64,000 bases of DNA from Actinoplanes siamensis (GCF_016862395.1 NZ_BOMW01000026.1:116935-180934), one strand, 5' to 3'. Shown: positions 1 to 8,595, counted from the stretch's first letter. Translations and numbers: made by a program. Notes: generated by a model not told the origin, from the letters alone.

Positions 1-1203
1 CTCCGAGTGGGCGAAAGCGGTCGCCCGGAGCCGCTCGGGCACCCGCTCCTGGATGCTGGCGTCGACCGCGAGCTTGGCGATGCCGCTGAAGACGGCGGTG
101 ACCAGGGCCAGCAAGGCGATCGTGGCGAGGTTGCAGAAGACCGTGGCGAAGATCGCCACGCCGGCGGTCACCACCAGCCCGCCGGACTGCAGGGCGAGCG
201 GGCGGCGGATGCGCAGGCCGGTGCCGGCGGCGGTGGAGAGGAAGGTGCCGAGCGCGAGCGCACCGCCGACCACGCCGACAGCGGTGCCCTTGCCGAGCTC
301 CCAGCCGAGGAGCGAGGTGCCGACGTCACCGGCCATGATCGCGAAGGTTGTGAAGAGCAGCAGGAAACCGTAGAGCAGGCGCAGGCCGGCGCTGCCGATC
401 AGGGTGGCGAGGACCAGGCGGCCGGAGAGCGGGCGGTCCGAGCCGCGGCCCAGGCCGAGCACGGTGCGCCAGGCGCGCGGCATGGCCTCCGGCGGGTCGG
501 AGTCGGCGCGCGGGGGCAGGCGCAGCGACACCACCATGCCGACGATGAAGATGATCGTGGCCACCCGCAGCGGCCACTGTGGGCCGAATTTGAAGGCGAG
601 CAGGCCGATCGGGGCCACCACGGCGCCGGCGAACGTGCCGTAGACGCTGGCCCGCGCGCCCACCTGGGACAGCCCGACACCGTCGGGGAGCAGCCGGGGC
701 ACGGCTGCCGACCGGGCCACCCCGTAGGCCCGGGAGAGCGCGAGCACGCCGAAGGCCGCCGGATAGAGACCCCAGCCGAGCAGGTTGTCGGACATCACGT
801 AGGCCAGGAAGGCCCGGCCGAGCATGGTGACCGCCAGGGCGTAGCGCCGGCCGTGCCGGAAGTGGTCGAGCAACGGACCGACCACCGGCGCCAGCAACGC
901 GAACGGGACCATGGTGATCAGCAGGTAGAGCCCGACCTTGCTGCGTGCCTCGCCGAGCGGGACGCTGAAGATCGTGCCGGCCAGCCCGATGGCGATCAGG
1001 GCGTCGCCGGCGCAGGAGACCGCGTGCAGGTCGAAGAGCCGGATCATGCCGATCTCGTTGGCGGCGCCGCGGGCGCGGACGGCGCCGACCCGCCGGGTGG
1101 CCCAGGCGCCCCCGCGCATCGAGCCACGCACCAGCACGCGCACCGCCCTGACGCCGGTGCCGACGGCGCGTCCGAGAGTGGGAAGCAGCGGCATGGGAAC
1201 CAT
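1..1203 (-). CDS. MFS transporter, 3' end cut by window edge
   Basis: Reading the minus strand from ATG at 1203 (or ATG at 1194, same frame) gives 401 open codons running off the left edge. The product starts MVPMPLLPTLGR and has a basic N-terminus, then repeated hydrophobic helices such as VGLYLLITMVPFALLAPVVG and the loop VVGPLLDHFRHGRRYAL, typical of the cytoplasmic loop 2-3 of major facilitator transporters. Around ten helices are visible; the C-terminus is missing. The substrate cannot be told. It is divergent from the DUF3027 gene, with a 24-bp direct repeat between them. This neighbourhood (MFS, DUF3027, DUF2530, NCS2) resembles conserved actinomycete gene order as I remember it. Confidence 0.85.
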   Translation of the reverse strand, partial: MVPMPLLPTLGRAVGTGVRAVRVLVRGSMRGGAWATRRVGAVRARGAANEIGMIRLFDLHAVSCAGDALIAIGLAGTIFSVPLGEARSKVGLYLLITMVPFALLAPVVGPLLDHFRHGRRYALAVTMLGRAFLAYVMSDNLLGWGLYPAAFGVLALSRAYGVARSAAVPRLLPDGVGLSQVGARASVYGTFAGAVVAPIGLLAFKFGPQWPLRVATIIFIVGMVVSLRLPPRADSDPPEAMPRAWRTVLGLGRGSDRPLSGRLVLATLIGSAGLRLLYGFLLLFTTFAIMAGDVGTSLLGWELGKGTAVGVVGGALALGTFLSTAAGTGLRIRRPLALQSGGLVVTAGVAIFATVFCNLATIALLALVTAVFSGIAKLAVDASIQERVPERLRATAFAHSE

Positions 1204-1236
1204 CCTGACTGATCCGGGCGACCTTCGTCGGTCTGC

Positions 1237-1286
1237 GTCCACAGGTAAATGGGAGTCGTTGTCCACAGGTAAATGGGGAGTCGTTG
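1237..1286. repeat. 24-25 bp tandem duplication in divergent promoter region
   Basis: The string GTCCACAGGTAAATGGG followed by AGTCGTTG occurs at 1237-1261 and again at 1261-1286, with one extra G in the second copy. It lies between the divergent MFS and DUF3027 genes, so it could be a duplicated regulator site; no function is known. Confidence 0.7.
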
Positions 1287-1320
1287 CGAGCGGTGGGGTT
1301 CGGTAGGCAACAATGGGCGG

Positions 1321-2142
1321 GTGACCTCCAGGACCACCTCTCGCGCCGCCCGACTCGACCAGGTCTGTGCCGATGCCGTCGGGGTGGCCCGTGGCGCGAT
1401 CACCGATGTGGACCCGGCGGACATCGGCGAGCATCTGGAAGCCGTGGCCGAGGGCGACCGTGTCGTTACTCACTTCTTCGAGTCGCACCTGGCCGGTTAT
1501 CGCGGCTGGCGCTGGGCCGTCACGGTGACCCGGGTGCCCCGCAGCCGCCACGTGACGATCTGCGAGACCGTGCTGCTGCCCGGTCCGGACGCGCTGCTCG
1601 CCCCCGGCTGGGTCCCGTGGAACGAGCGGGTCCAGCCCGGTGACCTGGGCGTCGGCGATCTCATGCCGACCGCGCCGGACGACGACCGGCTGACCCCGGG
1701 CTATGTGCTCAGCGACGACGCGGCGGTCGAGGAGGTCTCCTGGGAGCTGGGCCTGGGCCGGTCCCGGGTGATGTCGCAGGAGGGCCGGATCGAGACGGCC
1801 CAGCGGTGGTATGACGGCGACGCCGGTCCGGAGGCTCCGATCGCCACCGCCGCGCCGCGTAACGCCCGTTGCGGGACCTGCGGTTTCTACCTGCCGCTGG
1901 CCGGTTCACTGCGGCAGATGTTCGGCGTCTGCGGCAACCTCTACGCTCCCGACGACGGCCGCGCGGTGAGCGCCGACCACGGCTGCGGCGCGCACTCCGA
2001 GGCGCTGCTGGCCGCCCCCGAGCAGCCGGTCGAGGAGCTGCCCACGGTCTACGACGACAGCGAGGTGGAGACGGTCGCGGTCAGCCGTGGTCACGGCTCG
2101 GTCGAGTCCGGCGAGCCCGCCGAGGACTACGGCCACAGCTAG
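1321..2142 (+). CDS. DUF3027 family protein
   Basis: A 273-residue protein beginning VTSRTTSRAARLDQVCADAV. It matches the actinobacterial DUF3027 family as I know it: the central segment reads LLPGPDALLAPGWVPWNERV, followed by GDLGVGDLMPT and a C-terminal cysteine segment CGTCGFYLPLAGSLRQMFGVCGN with a later HGCGAHSEA. The paired cysteines (CGTCGF, FGVCGN, HGCGAH) suggest a metal site, which is inference. GTG 1321 is preferred to an in-frame ATG at 1273 because family members start at this SR-rich segment and 1273 lies inside the direct repeat. The function of the family is unknown. Its stop overlaps the stop of the convergent DUF2530 gene in a CTAG. Confidence 0.85.
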   Translation: MTSRTTSRAARLDQVCADAVGVARGAITDVDPADIGEHLEAVAEGDRVVTHFFESHLAGYRGWRWAVTVTRVPRSRHVTICETVLLPGPDALLAPGWVPWNERVQPGDLGVGDLMPTAPDDDRLTPGYVLSDDAAVEEVSWELGLGRSRVMSQEGRIETAQRWYDGDAGPEAPIATAAPRNARCGTCGFYLPLAGSLRQMFGVCGNLYAPDDGRAVSADHGCGAHSEALLAAPEQPVEELPTVYDDSEVETVAVSRGHGSVESGEPAEDYGHS

Positions 2143-2441
2143 GAGGCACGGAACTCCGGGTGCGAGAGCGCCCGGCGCCGCTTCCGGTTCCGGTCGTGCA
2201 CGATCATCGTGATCAGTCCTGGGATGCCCACCAGGAAGCCGGCCACACAGGTCTCGAGCCACTGGTCGGGCGCGCCGGCCAGCAGGCAGACGAGCGCGGC
2301 CACGGCGAACGCGGCCAGGCCGCCGAGCGCGAACGGGACCATCGGCGGGTCCAGCGGTTCCGGGCGCGGCTTGGTCCCGGTCACCACGGTCAGACCAGCG
2401 GGTGGATCGTCAGCCCGGGTGGCGGGAGACAGGTCACTCAC
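2139..2441 (-). CDS. DUF2530 small membrane protein
   Basis: A 100-residue protein with a short polar N-terminus (MSDLSPATRADDPP), the segment PRPEPLDPPMVPFALGG, two predicted membrane helices (about residues 36-55 and 63-80) and a basic tail RNRKRRRALSHPEF. This matches DUF2530, a family of two-helix actinobacterial proteins of unknown function. It is convergent with the DUF3027 gene and shares a CTAG stop with it, and is divergent from the NCS2 permease. The DUF3027-DUF2530-NCS2 order supports the call. Confidence 0.8.
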   Translation of the reverse strand: MSDLSPATRADDPPAGLTVVTGTKPRPEPLDPPMVPFALGGLAAFAVAALVCLLAGAPDQWLETCVAGFLVGIPGLITMIVHDRNRKRRRALSHPEFRAS

Positions 2442-2574
2442 CCCGACAGGGTAAGGCCATTACGGAACGTCTCGGCGCAGGACGTGAGAGTTGTAACATC
2501 ACAGCGCTTTTGCCGAGGTCATCCCATCTGAAAGCATGCGCGCGTCGTTCACTGTGCCACCCGGAAGGGCCAGC

Positions 2575-4020
2575 ATGTCCACAGCTGCAGAGACCGCCGC
2601 GCCGCGTAACGGTTTCGACCGCTTCTTCGAGATAACCAAGCGCGGCTCAACGGTGAGCCGGGAGGTCCGTGGCGGCTTCGTCACGTTCTTCACGATGGCG
2701 TACATCGTCGTCCTGAACCCGCTGATCCTGGCCGGGGGCGCCGACCAGAAGGGTGCCCACCTGCCGCTGGCCGCGCTGGCCGCGGGCACCGCGCTGGTCG
2801 CCGGCGTGATGACCATCCTGATGGGCGTGGTGGCCCGGTTCCCGCTCGCGCTGGCCGCCGGCCTCGGTGTGAACGCGCTCGTGGCGTACGAGATCGCGCC
2901 CCAGATGACCTGGGCCGACGCGATGGGCCTGGTGGTGATCGAGGGCCTGCTGATCGGCCTGCTGGTGCTGACCGGTCTGCGCACGGCGGTCTTCAAGGCG
3001 GTGCCGACGCAGCTGAAGACCGCGATCGGCGTGGGCATCGGCCTGTTCCTGATGATCATCGGCCTGGTCGACTCGGGCTTCGTGCACCGGGTGCCGGACG
3101 CCTCGAACACCACCGTCCCGGTCGAGCTGGGCCTGGGCGGCAAGCTGCTCACCTGGCCGACCCTGGTCTTCGCGATCGGCCTGCTGTTCACGCTGGTGCT
3201 GTTCGTCCGCAAGATCAAGGGCGCGATCCTGATCGGCATCCTGGGCACCACGGTGCTGGCCATCGTGGTGGAGGCGATCACCGGCGTCGGCTCGGTCGTC
3301 ACCAACCCGCACGGCTGGTCGCTGAACGTGCCGAAGATGCCGGAGAAGATCGTCGACACCCCCGACCTGTCGCTGCTCGGGCACTTCAACGTGCTCGGCT
3401 CGTGGCAGCACGCCGGCTGGCTGGTCGCGCTGATGTTCGTCTTCACCCTGCTGGTGGCGGACTTCTTCGACACCATGGGCACGATGGTGGCGGTCGGCCA
3501 GGAGGGCGAGATGCTGGACGAGGAGGGCATGCCGCCGCGTACGCGGGAGATCCTGCTCGTCGACTCGATCGCCGCGGCCGCCGGTGGCGCGGCCAGCGTG
3601 TCCAGCAACACCTCCTTCGTGGAGAGCGCCTCGGGTGTCGGTGAGGGCGCCCGCACCGGCGTGGCGAACCTGGTCACCGGCGCGCTGTTCCTGCTGGCCG
3701 TGTTCTTCGCGCCGCTGGTGCAGGTGGTGCCGTTCGAGGCGGCGTCGACCGCGCTCGTGGTGGTCGGTTTCCTGATGATGACAGCGGTGCGGCAGATCGA
3801 CTGGTCGGACTGGACCATCGCGGTGCCGGCGTTCCTGACCGTCACGCTGATGCCGTTCACGTACTCGATCTCGAACGGCATCGGGGCCGGCATCATCTCG
3901 TACGTCGTCCTGAAGGCCGCCACCGGAAAAGCGCGAGAGATCCACCCGATCCTGTACGGGGTGGCCGTGCTCTTCGTGCTCTACTTCGCCCGGGGCCCGC
4001 TGGAGTCCTGGGTTCTCTGA
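2575..4020 (+). CDS. NCS2 family purine/xanthine permease
   Basis: A 481-residue multi-helix importer of the NCS2 family, AzgA-like branch, expected to take up adenine, guanine or hypoxanthine by proton symport. Visible signatures are FVTFFTMAYIVVLNP near the start, LAAGLGVNALVAYE in the first half, VADFFDTMGTMVAVG about two thirds along and SSNTSFVESASGVGEGAR after it, which together are diagnostic for AzgA-type permeases. ATG 2575 is chosen because GGAAGG lies just before it; an upstream in-frame ATG at 2536 has no such site. A perfect 15-bp terminator stem follows. The exact purine transported is not visible. Confidence 0.9.
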   Translation: MSTAAETAAPRNGFDRFFEITKRGSTVSREVRGGFVTFFTMAYIVVLNPLILAGGADQKGAHLPLAALAAGTALVAGVMTILMGVVARFPLALAAGLGVNALVAYEIAPQMTWADAMGLVVIEGLLIGLLVLTGLRTAVFKAVPTQLKTAIGVGIGLFLMIIGLVDSGFVHRVPDASNTTVPVELGLGGKLLTWPTLVFAIGLLFTLVLFVRKIKGAILIGILGTTVLAIVVEAITGVGSVVTNPHGWSLNVPKMPEKIVDTPDLSLLGHFNVLGSWQHAGWLVALMFVFTLLVADFFDTMGTMVAVGQEGEMLDEEGMPPRTREILLVDSIAAAAGGAASVSSNTSFVESASGVGEGARTGVANLVTGALFLLAVFFAPLVQVVPFEAASTALVVVGFLMMTAVRQIDWSDWTIAVPAFLTVTLMPFTYSISNGIGAGIISYVVLKAATGKAREIHPILYGVAVLFVLYFARGPLESWVL

Positions 4021-4025
4021 CCCTC

Positions 4026-4064
4026 CGGCCGTCACCGGGCGCCTCGCGTGCCCGGTGACGGCCG
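4026..4064 (+). terminator. Rho-independent type terminator after NCS2 permease
   Basis: Perfect 15-bp inverted repeat CGGCCGTCACCGGGC (4026-4040) and its complement (4050-4064) with a 9-base loop, six bases after the permease stop. There is no T-tract, as is common in actinomycetes. Confidence 0.75.
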
Positions 4065-4086
4065 TCATACGGTTGATCACATGTCG

Positions 4087-4112
4087 TTAGCCATGCTCAT
4101 TAGCTAGGCTAA
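4087..4112. promoter_or_regulatory. Putative MarR autoregulatory operator
   Basis: Inverted arms TTAGCC (4087-4092) and GGCTAA (4107-4112) flank a second, tighter pair TTAGC/GCTAA (4100-4104 and 4108-4112). The site ends six bases before the first possible MarR start. MarR proteins commonly bind such AT-containing palindromes in their own promoters; binding here is inferred. Confidence 0.5.
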
Positions 4113-4117
4113 GTATC

Positions 4118-4564
4118 GTGACGGAGCGGGTGATGACGACGGAGCACACAGCGGAATCGCTCGCCAAGACGCTGCGCGGCGCGATCATCCGGTTCAGCCG
4201 GCGCGTCCGGCAGGCGCGCCCGGTGGGTGATCTGACGTTCAGCCAGCTGTCCGCGTTGACCAGTCTCCAACTGGCCGGCGCGCTCACCCCACGTGAGCTC
4301 GCCGATGTGGAACGGGTGCAGCCCCCGACGATGACCAAGATCGTCGGGAAGCTGGAGGAGCGCGGGCTGGTGGCACGCACGCCACACCCCACCGACGGGC
4401 GCCAGGTCATCCTGGCCGCCACCGACGAGGGGCGCGCGGTGTACGCGTCGCACGAGCGAGCCCGGAACGAGTGGCTGGCCGTGCAATTGGACCAGCTCAG
4501 CCCCGAGGAACGGGACACTCTGGCGCGCGCTGCCGAGATTCTGCAACGCGTCGCCCGCGCCTGA
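4118..4564 (+). CDS. MarR family transcriptional regulator
   Basis: A 148-residue winged-helix regulator. The central part LTPRELADVERVQPPTMTKIVGKLEERGLVARTPHPTDGRQVILAATDEG contains the recognition helix and the DxR wing motif typical of MarR proteins. GTG 4118 gives the longer form and would be nearly leaderless; ATG 4133 has GGAGCGGG just before it and gives 143 residues, so either start is possible. The next gene on the same strand is an MFS exporter starting 69 bases downstream, suggesting that this regulator controls efflux of a compound it senses. A palindrome lies directly upstream. Confidence 0.9.
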   Translation: MTERVMTTEHTAESLAKTLRGAIIRFSRRVRQARPVGDLTFSQLSALTSLQLAGALTPRELADVERVQPPTMTKIVGKLEERGLVARTPHPTDGRQVILAATDEGRAVYASHERARNEWLAVQLDQLSPEERDTLARAAEILQRVARA

Positions 4565-4633
4565 CCCCTTTCCGGTCGTTCCGCTGCGTCACACGACGAT
4601 GACGCGTACGACCGAGCGAGGAGGCACCACCAC

Positions 4634-6022
4634 ATGCGGGCAGTGCTGGACACGACTTTCCGATCCCTGCGAGTCCGGAACTATCGCCTCTTCGCCGTCG
4701 GCCAGCTGATCAAATTGATCGGCGTCTGGACGATGTTCACCGCCCAGGACTGGCTGGTCCTCGACCTGTCCGGGAACTCGCCGGGGGCGCTGGGAGTGGT
4801 GACCGCCCTGCAGTTCGTGCCGGTGATGGTGCTGACCCTCTACAGCGGGCGTCTCGCCGACCGCTACGACAAGCGCAAGCTGCTGGTCGTCGCCAACACC
4901 GTGTTCGCGGTCACCGCTGTCGCCTTCGCGGTGATCGTCGCCTCCGGGATCGTCCAGCTCTGGCACGTCTTCCTGTTCGCGCTGCTGTTCGGCATCGCCA
5001 ACTCGGTGGAGACCCCGGTCCGGCAGGCGTTCGTCTCCGAGCTGGTCGAGCTGCCGCTGCTGCCGAACGCGCTGGCGCTCTCCGCGGCCACCTTCAACAC
5101 CGCCCGCGTCGGCGGCCCCGCGCTGGCCGGCGTCCTGCTGTCGGTGCTGTCCATCCGGGTGGTGTTCCTGGTCGCGACCGTACTGGCGGTCGCCCCGGTC
5201 CTCACCTACCTGCGAATGACCACCGCGGAGCTGTACGGCATCGAGCGCCGGTCCCGCGGTGAGGCCCGGGTGCTGGACGGCCTGAGGTACGTCGGCAAGC
5301 GCGCCGACCTGGTCCTCCCGATCGCTCTGATGGCGGTGATCGGCATGATCGGGTTCAATTTCCCGGTCACCCTGGCCGCGCTCGCGAAAATCAACTTCCA
5401 CGCCGGCGCGTCCTCGTTCGGACTGCTCACCACGGCTCTCGCGGCGGGTTCGCTGTGCGGCGCGCTGGCCGGCAGCGGGCGGCGGGCCCGCCCCGGGGCG
5501 TACCGGGTGATCGGGGCCGCGCTCGCCTTCGGGGTGATCGAGTTCGCGGTCGGGTTCGCGCCGACCTTCCTGGTCGCGGCGCTGCTGCTGGTGCCGACCG
5601 GGTTCTTCTCGATCTACCTGGCGCAGGCCGCCAACCACCGCGTCCAGATGGGCGTGGACGCGGAGTACCGCGGCCGGGTGATGGCGCTCTACGTGCTGGT
5701 CTTCCTGGGTTCGACACCGATCGGCGCGTCGCTGGCCGGGTGGTGGGGCGAGCACTACGGGGTGCCGTCGAGCATCTGGATGGGCGGGTTGGTGTCGTTC
5801 GTCGCCGCGGTGGCCGCGCTGGCCTGGCAGCTGCGGGCCAGCGGCGATCGTCTGGTGTTCCGGATGCGGCCGCGGCCAAGGGTTGGCTTGATCTCCACCG
5901 AGGCTGCCCAGGAGCCGGCGCCGGTCGCTCCCGCCGAGTTCGCGGCCGGGCGGCCCGCTTCCGGTTCGGAGTCCGACGCCCTGCGGTCGCGCCGCGAGCC
6001 GGCGCCGGTCATCCGATCCTGA
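4634..6022 (+). CDS. MFS exporter (EntS-like)
   Basis: A 462-residue major facilitator protein. The N-terminus FRSLRVRNYRLFAVGQLIKLIGVWTMFTAQDWLVL and the loop YSGRLADRYDKRKLLVVAN are typical of the EntS/MFS_3 branch of exporters. Twelve hydrophobic segments can be counted up to about residue 410, followed by an Ala/Pro/Arg-rich cytoplasmic tail of about 45 residues. The start ATG has GAGGAGGC at a good distance. It sits behind the MarR gene with which it probably forms a regulator-transporter unit. Substrate is unknown. Confidence 0.88.
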   Translation: MRAVLDTTFRSLRVRNYRLFAVGQLIKLIGVWTMFTAQDWLVLDLSGNSPGALGVVTALQFVPVMVLTLYSGRLADRYDKRKLLVVANTVFAVTAVAFAVIVASGIVQLWHVFLFALLFGIANSVETPVRQAFVSELVELPLLPNALALSAATFNTARVGGPALAGVLLSVLSIRVVFLVATVLAVAPVLTYLRMTTAELYGIERRSRGEARVLDGLRYVGKRADLVLPIALMAVIGMIGFNFPVTLAALAKINFHAGASSFGLLTTALAAGSLCGALAGSGRRARPGAYRVIGAALAFGVIEFAVGFAPTFLVAALLLVPTGFFSIYLAQAANHRVQMGVDAEYRGRVMALYVLVFLGSTPIGASLAGWWGEHYGVPSSIWMGGLVSFVAAVAALAWQLRASGDRLVFRMRPRPRVGLISTEAAQEPAPVAPAEFAAGRPASGSESDALRSRREPAPVIRS

Positions 6023-6230
6023 TTCGTTCCGGCGGACGTTCCCGGTTCAGGTCCAGTCCGCGTCACCCGGTCGGGTCTGGCGCGGACTCTCGCATACCGG
6101 AAACAATGTCCGATAAGCGCACCGGTCAAGTGCCCGATGTCGGTAAGGAACCTGGCACTCAGGTAGTTGGCAGATCAGGTCCGCCGAACGGGTGTTCCGG
6201 CTCGGCCGGATCCCGGCATAACGTCAGATC

Positions 6231-6770
6231 GTGGCGATGGCGCAACTGGTCGTGATCTCGGCGGCGTGGGTGACGCTGCTGATCCTGCCTTGTGTCCGGG
6301 CCCTGTTCCGACGTCCCGCTTCGCGCCGGCCCACGCCCCCGGGCCACCTGCCCCAGCGGCGTTCCTCCTTCCGCCGGGCACCGGCTCCGGGCCGTCAGCC
6401 CCGAAAGGGATCGACCCAGGCCTATTGGGCTCGCCGCCCCGGGCCGCAGAGTCGTGACCTGCGCCGGCTCGACCGAGACCTGGCCGGCGTCGACCTGGCG
6501 GCGCGGATGGAGGCGCTTCCCGCGGTTCCGATCGAGCAGTTGGCGTACGACCTGCGCCGACTCGATCGGCAGCGGCGCAGTGGGCTGTTGCGGTCGTCGG
6601 AAAGCTGCATGGCGGCGTTGCTGCAGGCCTATGACGCACGGCTGCGGCTGGCCTGCCGCTGCCTGGGCGTCGCGGAACAGCTGCAGCCGCTGCAGGGCGT
6701 CGACCGCGAGATGGAACGCCTCCGAGTCGAAACCCGTCTCGAAGCCGCCGGACTGGCGCTCCGCGACTGA
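6231..6770 (+). CDS. Unknown protein with one N-terminal membrane helix
   Basis: A 179-residue protein not recognised by family. Residues 3-22 (MAQLVVISAAWVTLLILPC) form a membrane anchor, followed by an Arg/Pro-rich linker to about residue 75 and a helical, charged C-terminal region (LRRLDRDLAGVDLAARMEALP, MERLRVETRLEAAGLALRD) that could form coiled coil. GTG 6231 follows TAACGT (6219-6224) by six bases, so the mRNA may be leaderless; an in-frame ATG lies at 6237. It stands alone, facing the thpR-sepH pair tail to tail. Confidence 0.65.
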   Translation: MAMAQLVVISAAWVTLLILPCVRALFRRPASRRPTPPGHLPQRRSSFRRAPAPGRQPRKGSTQAYWARRPGPQSRDLRRLDRDLAGVDLAARMEALPAVPIEQLAYDLRRLDRQRRSGLLRSSESCMAALLQAYDARLRLACRCLGVAEQLQPLQGVDREMERLRVETRLEAAGLALRD

Positions 6771-6849
6771 CCCCGACGCCTCTCTTCCGGCGGACACCCC
6801 TCACGCGCCCAGCCCCATCTCGGGACTCGGCCCTCAGCGCTCTCTCGCG

Positions 6850-6984
6850 CTGCCGGAGACACCCGCGGCTGCCGGCCGCCCCCGCGCGGCCGGCACTGAG
6901 CGGTCCCTCGGGCCGCCGGAGGCGCCTCTGGCTGCCAGTCGGCGGCGTGCGGCTGGCGCTCAGGGGTCTCCCGGCCGCCGGAGG
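6850..6984. repeat. Degenerate 62-63 bp tandem repeat
   Basis: Two diverged copies with starts at about 6850 (CTGCCGGAGACACC) and 6913 (CCGCCGGAGGCGCC), and the beginning of a third at 6975. The period is close to 63 bases. It lies in a 254-base spacer between two convergent genes; no gene is convincing here. Confidence 0.5.
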
Positions 6985-7024
6985 ACCCGGAAGGCCAGCC
7001 GGCGCGGGTTGGAGGGCTGGGGAC

Positions 7025-7543
7025 TCAGTGGGGGCTGGGAGCGGGGGGAGTGGCTGGCAGGGACCATTCTTGCCGGGTGTGGTAGTTGCCCAGGAGGCTC
7101 TCGACGAGGGCGAATCCGGTCACCGGCCACTCTGGACCCGCGTACCCCCCAATCGCCGGCAACAGCCCCCGCCCGCTCCGGTACGAGATGGTCAGATGCG
7201 GCCGGAAGGGCCGCGAGTCGATGCCGAACCCGGCGCCCTCCAGGGCTGCCCGCACCGACTCCCGCAGCGCCGCCAACGCCGGCAGAGCACCGCCCAACCC
7301 CACCCATACCGCTGATCCAAATCGGCCAGCTCCGGTGAGCTGCAGCGGGAACGAGGGCGGCGGCGGGACAGTGGTCAGGGCGTCGGCGAGCTCGGGCACG
7401 CGGAAATCCGGGACGTCGCCGAGGAACGCGAGCGTGATGTGCCACTTCGCGGGCCGGGTGAACCGGGCCCCGGACGGCAGCCGGCGGAGCAGATCCTCCC
7501 GGGCCGCCGCGGGTGGGAAGACGGCCACGAAGAGTCGGCTCAG
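7025..7543 (-). CDS. thpR: RNA 2',3'-cyclic phosphodiesterase (2H family)
   Basis: The protein carries the two HxTx motifs of the 2H phosphoesterase family: HITLAFLG near residue 35 and HLTISY near residue 110. Family members hydrolyse 2',3'-cyclic phosphates on RNA ends in the cytoplasm. The N-terminus of the family normally reads RLFVAVFPP. The first ordinary start, GTG 7528, would cut off RLF. In-frame codons upstream are CTC, CGA, AGC and then CTG at 7543, which overlaps the sepH stop as CTGA. I therefore give 7543 as the likely start (172 residues) with GTG 7528 (167 residues) as alternative. It appears to be translationally coupled to sepH. Confidence 0.85.
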   Translation of the reverse strand: MSRLFVAVFPPAAAREDLLRRLPSGARFTRPAKWHITLAFLGDVPDFRVPELADALTTVPPPPSFPLQLTGAGRFGSAVWVGLGGALPALAALRESVRAALEGAGFGIDSRPFRPHLTISYRSGRGLLPAIGGYAGPEWPVTGFALVESLLGNYHTRQEWSLPATPPAPSPH

Positions 7544-8595
7544 GAGGACTCCCGCGCGGCCGGGCCACCGCCGAAGAGCACGTCGTCCCAGCTCGGGAGT
7601 CGCTTGCGCGGCTTGCTCTCCTCGCCCTCGCCGCCGGCCGGCGAGTTCTGCCCGACCGTACGCCGCGGGCGCAGGACCGCCAGCGACGGCACCGCCGGGA
7701 CTTCCTTGGGCAGGTCGGCGTCGTCGTCGAAGGCCGAGCCGGAGCCACCGCCGAGCAGCGCCGCGGCGCCACCGGCAACCGGGCGCCGGGCGGCTGGGGA
7801 GACCGGCTCCAGGCTGCGGCCGGACTGGCCCTCCAGCGGACGGTCCAGGGAGGCGAGCAGCGCGTCCCGGCCGGCCCGGATCGGGTCGCGGGTGGGGCGG
7901 GCCGGCGAGTCGGCCGCGGGCAGGCCGTGGCCGCCGCGGGTGGGCTCGCTGCTGCGGGCCGGGCCGGGCAGCCCGTGACCGCCCCGCTCGGGCACCGGGT
8001 CCTGGCCGAGGATCTGGGTCGGGCGCTCGGCGCAGAGGTACTGCGCCATGTCGTCGTGCGGGGCGACCACCTGGCGGCCCTTGTCCAGGTCCCAGATGGC
8101 CTGCGCGGTGGCCTTGCCGGACGGCCAGGTGGCGATGATCCGCCAGGTGCCGTCGTCCTTGCGGTACGCGTCCCAGGAGATCTTGTCGGTGTCGATGCCG
8201 TGCTGTGCCAGCCGGCTGTCGACCACCTCGGCCAGCGGCTGACCGGAATCGGACGTCTTCAGGCGGGTGCGGCGCGCGTGCTGGGCCAGCATGGCGCGTT
8301 CCTGCAGCACCGGGCCGGCGTAGCGCAGCACCCGGTCGACGGGGACCCCGGCGATGCGGGCCACGTCCTCGGCGGACTCGCCGGAGCGGATGCGCGCCTG
8401 GATGTCCCGGGGGGACAGGGAGGGCGCGGCATCCGGCGCGATCACGGCGACGGCCGTGCCCGGCGCCGCGGGGCCCTCGGTGAGCACCCCGGCCACCCGG
8501 TCGTCCAGCGGCAGCGCGAGTAGTCGGCCCACCTCATCGGCGAGCACGAGGGCCTGTCCGTCCTCGGAGAGGGCGACGAAGCGTACCGGCCGCAT
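7540..8595 (-). CDS. sepH: Septation protein SepH
   Basis: A 351-residue protein matching SepH (DUF3071), the actinobacterial cell-division factor known to bind FtsZ and stimulate its assembly. The N-terminal domain begins MRPVRFVALSEDGQALVLAD, followed by the helix-turn-helix-like segment SPRDIQARIRSGESAEDVARIAGVPVDRVLRYAGPVL, both characteristic. WDAYRKDDGTWRIIATWPSG follows near residue 145. The C-terminal half is low-complexity Pro/Arg/Gly and contains GGHGLP twice, ending in KRLPSWDDVLFGG, a conserved end motif. ATG 8595 has GGAGG upstream. It is the first gene of a pair with thpR. Confidence 0.93.
   Translation of the reverse strand: MRPVRFVALSEDGQALVLADEVGRLLALPLDDRVAGVLTEGPAAPGTAVAVIAPDAAPSLSPRDIQARIRSGESAEDVARIAGVPVDRVLRYAGPVLQERAMLAQHARRTRLKTSDSGQPLAEVVDSRLAQHGIDTDKISWDAYRKDDGTWRIIATWPSGKATAQAIWDLDKGRQVVAPHDDMAQYLCAERPTQILGQDPVPERGGHGLPGPARSSEPTRGGHGLPAADSPARPTRDPIRAGRDALLASLDRPLEGQSGRSLEPVSPAARRPVAGGAAALLGGGSGSAFDDDADLPKEVPAVPSLAVLRPRRTVGQNSPAGGEGEESKPRKRLPSWDDVLFGGGPAARESS

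Noticed and set aside
2499..4080. Long open frames (over 470 codons) antisense to the NCS2 permease
   Set aside because: Products are low-complexity, rich in Arg, His and Gln or Thr and Ser, with no motif; they are the complement of a strongly biased GC-rich gene.
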